From: UMGS1696 sp045643285
Lineage (GTDB): Bacteria > Bacillota > Clostridia > Oscillospirales > CAG-272
Assembly: GCA_045643285.1 (NCBI GenBank)
Contig: JAZUKN010000028.1
Location: 27,706 to 91,705, forward strand
Direction: 5' to 3'
DNA: 64,000 nucleotides
Program-made: the position numbers and the translations under genes
The notes under the pieces: model-generated
Told to the model about the DNA's origin: nothing
What the model saw: the letters and a program-made list of their open reading frames with translations, nothing else
The model's database searches: none
Shown here: in pieces, positions 49,637-55,917 of the stretch
Layout of the letters: each line of letters begins with the position of its first letter
How positions within the stretch are numbered: the stretch's first letter is position 1

Positions 49637-49865
49637 ACAGACCCTCCTTTGTAAGACCGATAAAATGGGCGAGACCGGCGTTTCCGTCTTTGCACCTGTG
49701 CGGTATGAACATCGGAGCGAGGTAATGAGCCGTCCCGATCAACTGCTGATTCTGCACGAACTTCGCAAGAACTTCCGGGAGCATCTGCTCCGGAAGTTCT
49801 ACTGCGTTTCCGTATTTCAGGATCGTTCCGCAGAGAGGGCATTTATACGTTGCGTAATATCTCAT
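49620..49865 (-). CDS. Hypothetical zinc-ribbon protein
   Basis: An 81-residue protein starting MRYYATYKCPLCGTILKYG; CPLC with a later HRC may form a zinc site. No function recognised. AAGGAGG before the ATG. Confidence 0.6.
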   Translation of the reverse strand: MRYYATYKCPLCGTILKYGNAVELPEQMLPEVLAKFVQNQQLIGTAHYLAPMFIPHRCKDGNAGLAHFIGLTKEGLYEKRK

Positions 49866-50113
49866 ACCTTATCCTCCTTTGCATCTGGCTTTTCATCCTT
49901 GCTATTCTTTTTGTTTTCCGAACTGCATTTCGGAGCCATTTCAAGAATGGTGCTCATTATGGCTGACGGCGGGCATCCGTTCTTAATGAGAGATTTCATG
50001 ATCTTCGTCCCTACATCACTGGAATCAATTCTATCGAAAATTTGCAACAGCATTTTCTCCGTTGTCTTTTCGTAAAGCATATCAAGCAACTCTTTGAAGG
50101 TCTCTTCATCCAT
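49862..50113 (-). CDS. Hypothetical acidic protein
   Basis: An 83-residue helical protein (MDEETFKELLDMLYEKTTEK...) with a Lys/Asp-rich tail. Start chosen at 50113, 9 nt after AAAGGAG; the long upstream frame is out of register with the real upstream gene. Confidence 0.6.
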   Translation of the reverse strand: MDEETFKELLDMLYEKTTEKMLLQIFDRIDSSDVGTKIMKSLIKNGCPPSAIMSTILEMAPKCSSENKKNSKDEKPDAKEDKV

Positions 50114-50114
50114 T

Positions 50115-50576
50115 TCATACATCTCCTTTCGGGAACCGTACATACTTCGCATACACGAGTTGTACGCCTCCGTCTTCATCTTCGATGATTGCTTCAGGAA
50201 ACATACCGGGACCGGATTCAAATTGCTCGTAGTCAACCGTCCATTGCAGGAACGTTCCTTTCTTCCATTCTCCTTCGTCTTTGATGCCGAGGTTAGGCTG
50301 ATTACTCTTGACGAAATACTCGCACGGTCTTCCGGTTCCGTTATCAGGTTCATCGCAGAACTGGACATCGCCTACATCGACCTTTTGGAGTCTATGCTTT
50401 GAGTCTTCAACGACTGCAAGCGTGTAGGATACCTGACCGCCTTGATGACCTCCGAGTGCCGCAGAGGGCGGTATCACTCTGTTTTCCGTACAGAGGCAGT
50501 GGAACCAACCCTGCTTCTGCGTATCCCACTGTTTATCGCCTTCAGCACAATGGGATGTAATCAAGCATTTTCGCAT
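50115..50576 (-). CDS. Hypothetical protein
   Basis: A 153-residue protein starting MRKCLITSHCAEGDKQWDTQ with GWFHCLCTENRVIPPSAALG. It resembles small phage proteins lying next to dUTPase genes, but no activity is known. GAGGTG 6 nt before the ATG; 5 bp after the dUTPase gene. Confidence 0.6.
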   Translation of the reverse strand: MRKCLITSHCAEGDKQWDTQKQGWFHCLCTENRVIPPSAALGGHQGGQVSYTLAVVEDSKHRLQKVDVGDVQFCDEPDNGTGRPCEYFVKSNQPNLGIKDEGEWKKGTFLQWTVDYEQFESGPGMFPEAIIEDEDGGVQLVYAKYVRFPKGDV

Positions 50577-50580
50577 ATCG

Positions 50581-50997
50581 TCACCTCGTTCCAGTAGAAC
50601 CGAAGCCGCCACGATCTGCGTTTCCGAGCGAATCTACCTGCTCGAATTCTGTTTTCTCGCTCTGCTTTTCAATTTGGAACTGGCAGATCCGTGTGCCTTT
50701 CGGAATTACCGTATCACGCATAGCGAGTGCCGGAAAGCCCCATACGTCGTTGTCTCCGCAGTACGAATGCTCGATGATACCCATACTGTTCGTCATAAGA
50801 ACACCGAAGTTCTTGAATGTCGAGGAGCGAGGAACGATACGAGCGTAATATCCCTCCGGCAGTTCCATAGAAACGCCGAGGGAAATCGTCTTATATTCAA
50901 ACTGTTTCAGTTTGACATCTTCTGCGGTGTAGAGGTCAACCCATTCTCCCTTTGCGACCGGGACCGGATTGCCGTGTGTGTTGATTCTGATTTTCAT
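50581..50997 (-). CDS. dut: Phage dUTP diphosphatase (trimeric type)
   Basis: Hydrolyses dUTP to dUMP, limiting uracil in phage DNA. The 138 residues contain all five motifs of trimeric dUTPases: VDLYTAEDV (I), ARIVPRSSTFKN (II), GIIEHSYCGDNDVW (III, with the catalytic Asp), GTRICQFQI (IV) and GNADRGGFGSTG (V, the phosphate lid). Motif III has HSY.GD where many have D.gYrG, a common phage variation. The gene immediately upstream encodes the second DGR target. Confidence 0.93.
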   Translation of the reverse strand: MKIRINTHGNPVPVAKGEWVDLYTAEDVKLKQFEYKTISLGVSMELPEGYYARIVPRSSTFKNFGVLMTNSMGIIEHSYCGDNDVWGFPALAMRDTVIPKGTRICQFQIEKQSEKTEFEQVDSLGNADRGGFGSTGTR

Positions 50998-51011
50998 TTC
51001 TTTTCCTTTCT

Positions 51012-51036
51012 TCTGCCACGCACAGGACGGGGCAGA
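51012..51036. promoter_or_regulatory. Hairpin beyond VR2, candidate DGR target-recognition element
   Basis: TCTGCC (51012-51017) pairs with GGCAGA (51031-51036) across a 13-nt loop. It lies 27 bp past the 3' (coding sense) end of VR2. An equivalent, stronger hairpin stands at the same distance from VR1. In the Bordetella phage DGR a comparable inverted repeat downstream of VR helps target recognition. Confidence 0.6.
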
Positions 51037-51052
51037 TTAAACATAATTCGGA

Positions 51053-51895
51053 TTAGATTAAGAAGCCGAACGCCACGCCAATCGAGCCGTAGGCGATGCC
51101 GTTGCCGCCGCTGCCGTTCGTATAGACAAGCCAGAAGTAGCCGGAGTTGGAGGTATACGGGGAGCCGAGCCACCATGAACAGGTCTCTCCGTCTTCATCG
51201 TTCTTTACACGGTCTCTTTCTGTTGCAAATAACGGGAAATGAACATCTACGAGTTCTCCACCGCCCTGATCTCCGAACACTTCCATACGGGAGAGCAACC
51301 ACAGGTTGTCTCTGCAATCGAGGTCGGTGCTTTTTGTTTTAAGCAATCTCGGTTTGATGACTGCTTTGAGGTCGTCGGGAAGCAAATCCCAAATTTCGTT
51401 GTTGAGATATTCTCTCATCTCGGTTGCCTGCCACCCTCCTTCGTTCGTGGATGTCGGATTCATTCTGTGCTTTCCGATGCAATCCTTAACGACAAAGGCG
51501 ACACGACCGTCTCCATCAGGGTTGAGATGAGCAACACAGAACGTCGCTTTCTTACCGTTCTTCAGTGTACACTCGATTTCGTCTCCTACTTTGAGAGAAC
51601 CTTTTTTCTCCTCAATTTCTTTCCACGAGGTCTTGCTCTGGTGAACCGTAGTCAAAACCACCTCCGGCGTTTCTTCCACCGCCTCGACATTAATTTTGAG
51701 CATCTTTCCGCATTCGGGGCAATAAAATTTTGTTTCCATACAAAGTATTGTGTCGAGCATTCTTCTTCTCATTTCGTCATAGTAAAAGTTTCCGGTTTTA
51801 ATGCACCAAAAGTCGTCGTAAATCGGTGGAGTTCTAAGCCTAAGCCAGCCGTGCTTTATTTCTTCTGACTTCATATATTTTACTTTTTCTTCCAT
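51053..51895 (-). CDS. Second DGR target protein, DUF6273-like with N-terminal zinc ribbon
   Basis: A 280-residue protein without signal peptide. An N-terminal segment holds CPEC at 59-62 with an earlier Cys pair (FWCIK, ILC), likely a zinc site. From about residue 100 it is a DUF6273-like domain: GDEIECTLKNGKKATFCVA, EGGWQATEMREYLNNEIW, LLPDDLKAVIKPR, SWWLGSPYTS and the closing VAFGF. The last 37 codons are variable repeat VR2. The fold of such domains is C-type-lectin/formylglycine-enzyme-like, which suits DGR display. Lacking a tail or secretion signature, it may act inside the cell or in the virion. AGGAG supports the ATG. Confidence 0.8.
   Translation of the reverse strand: MEEKVKYMKSEEIKHGWLRLRTPPIYDDFWCIKTGNFYYDEMRRRMLDTILCMETKFYCPECGKMLKINVEAVEETPEVVLTTVHQSKTSWKEIEEKKGSLKVGDEIECTLKNGKKATFCVAHLNPDGDGRVAFVVKDCIGKHRMNPTSTNEGGWQATEMREYLNNEIWDLLPDDLKAVIKPRLLKTKSTDLDCRDNLWLLSRMEVFGDQGGGELVDVHFPLFATERDRVKNDEDGETCSWWLGSPYTSNSGYFWLVYTNGSGGNGIAYGSIGVAFGFLI
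51064..51175 (-). repeat. DGR variable repeat VR2
   Basis: 112 bp align with TR 60356-60467 without gaps, with 19 differences. Sixteen fall on adenines of TR (coding sense): AAC to GGC, TAC or ATC; AAT to TAT, CTT or ATT. The three non-adenine changes (CGT to GGC, GCC to TCC) lie only in the 5' part; 51064-51150 is adenine-only. Confidence 0.9.
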
Positions 51896-51901
51896 ATCTG
51901 T

Positions 51902-52135
51902 TTACTCCTGAGCCGTAGGATGGTCGTCATCTCCGACACCTTCAACTTCAACGTCTTCGGTGTCTTCCTGCCTGTACCACGAAACTTCGATGTGTCCGCA
52001 TTTCTTACATCTGCAGATTTCAACCGTAACGTTTTTGTGGACTTCAAGCGTTTCATACACGCACGGATCCAGCGGATTTACTCCGTCAGGTCTGATTTCG
52101 ATTCCCTCAGGAAAACTGCACTTCTTTTTACTCAT
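51902..52135 (-). CDS. Hypothetical small Cys-rich protein
   Basis: A 77-residue protein (MSKKKCSFPEGIEIRPDGVN...). CRCKKCGHI with an earlier DPCVYE gives a possible zinc site, and the tail is acidic. It ends 6 bp before the DGR target gene and may be co-expressed with it. Confidence 0.6.
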   Translation of the reverse strand: MSKKKCSFPEGIEIRPDGVNPLDPCVYETLEVHKNVTVEICRCKKCGHIEVSWYRQEDTEDVEVEGVGDDDHPTAQE

Positions 52136-52502
52136 CTTTCACTCCTCCGAATTTCGTATTTCCGATCACTTCAAAGTCGTTCATATCCACTTCGTCAAAA
52201 GCGTACTCATATCCGTAGTCGTCGATGAGTCTGAACGCTGCGGCGTCTTCATCGTATTCCACCTTGTACCGCATTGCTTCTTCTGCATTAAACAGAATGT
52301 CGTTCTCGAAGATTTCCTCATCGTTCCTGTCGGTCTTGTTCGTCCACAGGCATTCGGAACCGAGCTCTACCTGAGCGACGCCAGCCTCCAAGCCGAATCT
52401 TCCTATGCACACATCACCCTGCTTGTAGTAACTGCATATACGGTCTCCGTAAATTACTTTGCCGTTGTCAATGCGTTTACCTTTGAACATATAGTCATAC
52501 AT
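52128..52502 (-). CDS. YopX-family phage protein
   Basis: A 124-residue protein: MYDYMFKGKRIDNGKVIYGD at the N-terminus, CLWTNKTDRNDEEIFENDIL (hallmark xIFxxDI) in the centre, split here as CLWTNKTD and EEIFENDILF, and FEVIGNTKF at the end. Second YopX-like gene of the region. GGAGG precedes the ATG at 52502; it overlaps the next gene by 8 nt. Confidence 0.78.
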   Translation of the reverse strand: MYDYMFKGKRIDNGKVIYGDRICSYYKQGDVCIGRFGLEAGVAQVELGSECLWTNKTDRNDEEIFENDILFNAEEAMRYKVEYDEDAAAFRLIDDYGYEYAFDEVDMNDFEVIGNTKFGGVKDE

Positions 52503-52515
52503 CTTCCTTGCCTCC

Positions 52516-52686
52516 TTACATTTTTGAGATGATGCCTTCAATCAGAACCGACATAAGGAACATAACTCCGCTCGTTCCGAATGTAATAAGAATCTGATTC
52601 TTGCGTTTTTCGTCTGCGATAGTTCCTACGAAGGATACTACGAGGACGACTATCATGATAATCTGGAATGCTTTAAGCATTTTCAT
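52516..52686 (-). CDS. Small membrane protein
   Basis: A 56-residue protein with two hydrophobic helices (about 6-22 and 35-52) joined by IADEKRKNQ. AAAGGAGGG directly before ATG 52686. It overlaps the end of the upstream gene by 14 nt. No function recognisable. Confidence 0.65.
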   Translation of the reverse strand: MKMLKAFQIIMIVVLVVSFVGTIADEKRKNQILITFGTSGVMFLMSVLIEGIISKM

Positions 52687-53374
52687 TCCCTCCTTTCCCG
52701 AACTCCGCTTCGGTTTTCTGAATGCTGTTTCGATACTCGTCGAATTCTCCCACAATCTCCGAATATTCGCCTGCGATAGTGCCGCATCCGTCTTCGTCTT
52801 TGTAGGTGTAGAGCAGACACGGATACTGCTTCGGCTTATAATCGAAAGCTGTGCTGTCCTTGTCGAACAGTACCTCGCACAGTGCTTTTAGTTCTCGCTC
52901 GTTCCGAACTTCCCATATCTGCCAGTTATAATCGCCCGAGCAGACAAAAGGCGGAACCGGAGCTGCTTTGCGTTTCATTCTTGCAACGATGATGCATGCA
53001 AGTTCGTCATCTTTCGGTTTCTTCGGGAAGCGTTCTTTGAGTTCCTTTTCTGCATACAGTTCGACACGCTCGAAATAATCGTCGATGTCATCTTTCACAT
53101 ACTCCGCTTCAAAATCCTCTGCCGCTTCCTTGATGAAGAAGAACAGTTCACGGTCATCTTCTGGCGGTTCAATCGTTTCTGCGGCGATGAGTTCAACCGC
53201 TACTCTCGTGATGTCGAAAACACACTCGCAAATCTTGACGAGGTAGTCTTTTTCTAGGTCGATTCTGGCGGAGCCCTTCAGAATAGCAAGAGCGATGTCG
53301 TCACGTCCGGCTCTCTGCAGAGCCGCTTCGACTACCGTTTTGTCCTGCACGTTCATATCTTCGATGTTCAGCAT
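52673..53374 (-). CDS. Hypothetical acidic protein
   Basis: A 233-residue acidic, helical protein (MLNIEDMNVQDKTVVEAALQ...), with a C-terminal alpha/beta part (FVCSGDYNWQIWEVRNEREL). SD weak; coupling to the upstream gene through a 7-nt overlap is likely. Confidence 0.6.
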   Translation of the reverse strand: MLNIEDMNVQDKTVVEAALQRAGRDDIALAILKGSARIDLEKDYLVKICECVFDITRVAVELIAAETIEPPEDDRELFFFIKEAAEDFEAEYVKDDIDDYFERVELYAEKELKERFPKKPKDDELACIIVARMKRKAAPVPPFVCSGDYNWQIWEVRNERELKALCEVLFDKDSTAFDYKPKQYPCLLYTYKDEDGCGTIAGEYSEIVGEFDEYRNSIQKTEAEFGKGGNENA

Positions 53375-53679
53375 ACAGTGTCACCACAATCCTTGATTTT
53401 TCCGTTCTTGACAACGAACTCCGCAGAGTCGCTGTCGTAATAGACATCCTTGACATTTCCCTTATCGTCAACCGTCTTGCGTTCAATCTGCATTTTGGTT
53501 ACGATTCTTCCGTCCGGGATCTTATAGTCCGAAATCATCTTTTCTATGACTTCGGTAGTTTCGGCTTTCAGTTCCTCGACTGAGCCGTAACCGTCAATCT
53601 CGCACTCGACCGGATCTGACATATCTCCGGATTCTGTCAGCTCGTATATCAGGTGCGTAACCTTGTATGTAGTCTTCAC
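53368..53679 (-). CDS. Hypothetical protein
   Basis: A 103-residue protein starting at GTG 53679 (GGAG 7 nt upstream), acidic, alpha/beta, unrecognised. ATGTGA-type overlap with the upstream gene. Confidence 0.6.
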   Translation of the reverse strand: MKTTYKVTHLIYELTESGDMSDPVECEIDGYGSVEELKAETTEVIEKMISDYKIPDGRIVTKMQIERKTVDDKGNVKDVYYDSDSAEFVVKNGKIKDCGDTVC

Positions 53680-53882
53680 ATCCAGTCTCCTTTCTGCTGT
53701 GCTTCCTCGACCTCGCAGTCGGTGTCGAGGTTTTCCTTGTTGTATCCGACAATCTTTTCTTCGGGCATCACGAGGAACACCTCTCTCGCAAGTTCTTCTG
53801 CCTGTTCCTCATCGGTTGCGGTGACTTCGATGTCAACGCTTCCTTCAAAGTGAACATTCACACGGTACTTTTTCTTTTTCAT
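53676..53882 (-). CDS. Small DpnD/PcfM-like protein
   Basis: A 68-residue protein. KKYRVNVHFEGSVDIEVTAT followed by DEEQAEELAREVF is the strand-strand-helix pattern of DpnD/PcfM-type small proteins found on Gram-positive mobile elements; role unknown. AAAGGAGG precedes the ATG at 53882. Confidence 0.6.
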   Translation of the reverse strand: MKKKKYRVNVHFEGSVDIEVTATDEEQAEELAREVFLVMPEEKIVGYNKENLDTDCEVEEAQQKGDWM

Positions 53883-53895
53883 ATCAGTCCTCCTT

Positions 53896-53970
53896 TCAAT
53901 AGTTTTCATCAACATACGGGAAATTGAAGCCACGAGCCCTTAACATTTCTATTTTTTCGTTGTCTTTCAT
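53896..53970 (-). CDS. Candidate 24-residue microprotein
   Basis: ATG 53970 overlaps the upstream stop as ATGA, with AGAGGGAAG before it, and encodes MKDNEKIEMLRARGFNFPYV plus DENY. It ends 13 bp before the next gene and fits the overlap style of this operon, so it is probably translated. Confidence 0.5.
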   Translation of the reverse strand: MKDNEKIEMLRARGFNFPYVDENY

Positions 53971-54410
53971 TCTTCCCTCTCGTCAATTTCAATCGACCAA
54001 ACGAATGTCGTTTCCGGGTCGGTCCATTCCCAGTTGAGTTGTTCGCAGAATTCTCTCGCCGCTTTCTCGTCATCGAACGATGTGAGCAGATGCTTTGTGC
54101 CTCCTGCAGAACGAAGCATTACATTGTATCTGGTCTTGATTTCGGTGAAGAACGAGTACGCTTTACGGGCAACCTCGAAAGCGATGTCGCTGATTTCGTA
54201 TCCGTCTTCGAGTTTGCTGTGAGCCGCAATGTCTTCGGCGATCAGGATGATGTCTTCGGTCGTGAGGTTTTCCTTTTCTCCTGCGAGTTCTCCGAGAAGG
54301 TGGCTGTATTCGGGGTTTGTTCCGGCTGTGTACCAATTCTTTTCGATGCAGAGGGATCGAAGGTCCGATGCGTTGAGTCTCCGGGTTTCTTTGTACTGTT
54401 TCATTGCCAT
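53967..54410 (-). CDS. Hypothetical protein, first gene of the 54.4-kb module
   Basis: A 147-residue protein. Residues 1-75 (LNASDLRSLCIEKNWYTAGTN, LLTTEDIILIAEDIAAHSK in style) are helical and common in Clostridial phage and mobile-element proteins; the C-terminal half is alpha/beta. AAAGGTG precedes the ATG; it follows the promoter at 54447-54475. Confidence 0.65.
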   Translation of the reverse strand: MAMKQYKETRRLNASDLRSLCIEKNWYTAGTNPEYSHLLGELAGEKENLTTEDIILIAEDIAAHSKLEDGYEISDIAFEVARKAYSFFTEIKTRYNVMLRSAGGTKHLLTSFDDEKAAREFCEQLNWEWTDPETTFVWSIEIDEREE

Positions 54411-54446
54411 TTCACCTTTCAAATCTTATTTGATTTCCTTTATCTT

Positions 54447-54475
54447 ATCTTACAATACCAATCGGTATTTGTCAA
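54447..54475 (-). promoter_or_regulatory. Family-A promoter with a near-perfect operator in the spacer (module 54.4)
   Basis: TTGACA (54475-54470), 17 bp (AATACCGATTGGTATTG), TAAGAT (54452-54447). The spacer is almost entirely the palindrome AATACC-GATT-GGTATT, the best copy in the window. Drives the module that contains dut and the second DGR target. Confidence 0.85.
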
Positions 54476-54691
54476 TATGTTTTTCGTGATTTTACTGATT
54501 TTTTTCGTAAAATATTCTTTTCCGTTTATCAATACAGGAATAGCGTTTATGGGCAAAATAAGGGCATTTTAAGGGCTTCTTTCTACGGGGTAGGAATTAT
54601 ACCTTCATGCCGCCATCTCCTTGTGGCGGTCCTTTTGCGTGATTTGGCGGTATCTTTCGGCATAGGGAAGAACTTTATACGGAAACAAAAA
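54476..54691. other. Gene-free region between the late/lysis operon and the small-gene modules
   Basis: Contains A/T-rich sequence upstream of the 54.4-kb promoter, a CCGCCA/TGGCGG hairpin (54610-54629) and TTTTGCGTGATTTGG (54633-54647), a variant of the element at 37.8 and 47.8 kb. No gene seen. Confidence 0.5.
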
Positions 54692-54727
54692 ATACCCCCA
54701 CCCTGACCGAAGCCAGAATGGGGGTAT
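54692..54727 (-). terminator. Strong terminator of the late/lysis operon
   Basis: On the minus strand ATACCCCCA pairs with TGGGGGTAT, with an inner CTG/CAG pair, followed by TTTTTTG. Confidence 0.92.
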
Positions 54728-54740
54728 CTTGTCTATATAA

Positions 54741-54832
54741 CCGCCGCACGGTTTGCAGGTACGCAAGGGGGTGCGACCATCCGAGCGGCGGACGCAACGG
54801 GGCGGAGGTCAAACCCCGATTACGCCTATCGG
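54741..54832 (-). ncRNA. Possible structured RNA between holin gene and terminator
   Basis: Three stems in 92 nt, on the minus strand: CCGAT/ATCGG (54832-54816), CGGGG/CCCCG (54818-54798, sharing bases with the first, so alternative) and CCGCCGC/GCGGCGG (54791-54741) enclosing an inner GGTCGCA/TGCG(T)ACC stem. GC content is far above the flanks. It could be a 3' UTR-derived phage RNA. No known family recognised. Confidence 0.4.
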
Positions 54833-54847
54833 AAAGACATTTCTGCC

Positions 54848-55249
54848 TTACGAAGCGGGTAAAGTTTTGGATGCTTTGACCTGAGCTTCGATTTTGACGG
54901 TGAGCCATTCCTGCAAACTTCCGTATGCAGTAGTGATGAAGCTCTTGGCTTCCTCACTCATAATGGCAACCGCCGTTTTGTACGACTTGGTGAACGCTTC
55001 TTTCTGATTCTCGATAGAGAACTCACCCTTCGTTTTGAGAGCGTCAACATAAGTTTGATTTGTGGCGGTAACTGCCGTTATCACCGCATCACAGGCCTCA
55101 TCGAGAAGTTTCTTCGCCGTTTCGTCGGATATATTTGCAGTGACTTCCTTTTTCTTTTCGCAGAGGAAACTGCAAAGGTAAGCGGTAATCACGGGAACTG
55201 CCGCAATAATCACCGCCTGCAAAAGTGACATAAGTGCTTCTTTCATCAT
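54848..55249 (-). CDS. Phage holin, LLH family
   Basis: Forms membrane lesions that release or activate the endolysin. The 133 residues have one N-terminal hydrophobic helix (SLLQAVIIAAVPVITAYLCSFL), followed by a long charged, helical region with the DEACDAVITAVTATNQTYVD pattern of LLH (Lactobacillus holin-like) proteins and a C-terminal SLQEWLTVKIEAQVK. Overlaps the small membrane protein gene upstream. Last gene before the late terminator. Confidence 0.85.
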   Translation of the reverse strand: MMKEALMSLLQAVIIAAVPVITAYLCSFLCEKKKEVTANISDETAKKLLDEACDAVITAVTATNQTYVDALKTKGEFSIENQKEAFTKSYKTAVAIMSEEAKSFITTAYGSLQEWLTVKIEAQVKASKTLPAS

Positions 55250-55440
55250 TCGTTGTTCCTTTCTTTACTTTTGATGGCAACGCCGTTGGGAACACAGTCC
55301 GTACTTTTGTACGGACAGGTTTCACAATCTTCCGGGACGCAGGGTTTCTTACCGTACCACTTCGTCAGTGAAATAATCCATACAACATTGACAAACACAT
55401 AGATTGCCAGCAAAAAAATTTTGGCGATGGAATCAATCAA
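55246..55440 (-). CDS. Small membrane protein of the lysis cassette
   Basis: A 64-residue protein with one N-terminal membrane helix (about 5-30) and a CVPEDCETCPYKSTDC cluster (four Cys) in the exposed tail. TTG at 55440 is 8 nt after AGGAGG; a GTG at 55449 would overlap the SD. Could be an antiholin or holin partner, by position only. Confidence 0.55.
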   Translation of the reverse strand: MIDSIAKIFLLAIYVFVNVVWIISLTKWYGKKPCVPEDCETCPYKSTDCVPNGVAIKSKERNNE

Positions 55441-55455
55441 CAGGACCACCTCCTG

Positions 55456-55908
55456 TCAGGTTGATGCGTTGGTAATCGGACCGGATTCGGTTATCGTGTT
55501 AATTATATATTCCAACTGCTCCGCCAAGTTATCCTCTCCTTTGCCTTTCATCGTATTGGCAATTTCGGTAAGGGCATCTACGATATATTCGCCTTCGTCG
55601 AGGTTCAGCAGATAAACCCCACCGCCAAACTGTTCAGAAACCTGAAATGCAAGTAAAGCAGGATTTGTGATGTAGATGCAGTCGATTTCTCCGTCGTGGT
55701 ACTGTAATTCTGCATCGGCGAACAAACTGTAAAATCCGCTCTGATTTACGGCAATATCAACGCAGATATGCTCTGCATTTTTCGTTTCATCCTGAACCTC
55801 GGACGTCACCGTTTCAGATGGCGTCTCTCCCGGAATTTCGGGAGCCGCATCGCAAGCGGTAAGCGTCAAAAGAACAAGAACGAGAAGCACAGCAAACAGT
55901 TTCTTCAT
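55456..55908 (-). CDS. Phage-encoded lipoprotein
   Basis: A 150-residue protein with a lipoprotein signal peptide (MKKLFAVLLVLVLLTLTAC; lipobox LTAC at 16-19), a Glu/Thr/Pro linker and an acidic C-terminal domain. No Pfam-type domain recognised. Membrane-attached, facing outward. Superinfection exclusion would be a plausible role for a phage lipoprotein, but position within the lysis cassette also allows a lysis accessory role. Confidence 0.75.
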   Translation of the reverse strand: MKKLFAVLLVLVLLTLTACDAAPEIPGETPSETVTSEVQDETKNAEHICVDIAVNQSGFYSLFADAELQYHDGEIDCIYITNPALLAFQVSEQFGGGVYLLNLDEGEYIVDALTEIANTMKGKGEDNLAEQLEYIINTITESGPITNAST

Positions 55909-55917
55909 ACTGTCACC

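Noticed and set aside
54741..54791. A tRNA in the structured strip after the holin gene
   Set aside because: Although a 7-bp acceptor-like stem exists, there is no T-loop (GTTCRANNC) or anticodon arm geometry.
54675..54908. 77-residue minus-strand open frame over the late terminator
   Set aside because: It spans the terminator and the structured strip, has no SD, and an Arg-rich composition of GC-rich non-coding sequence.
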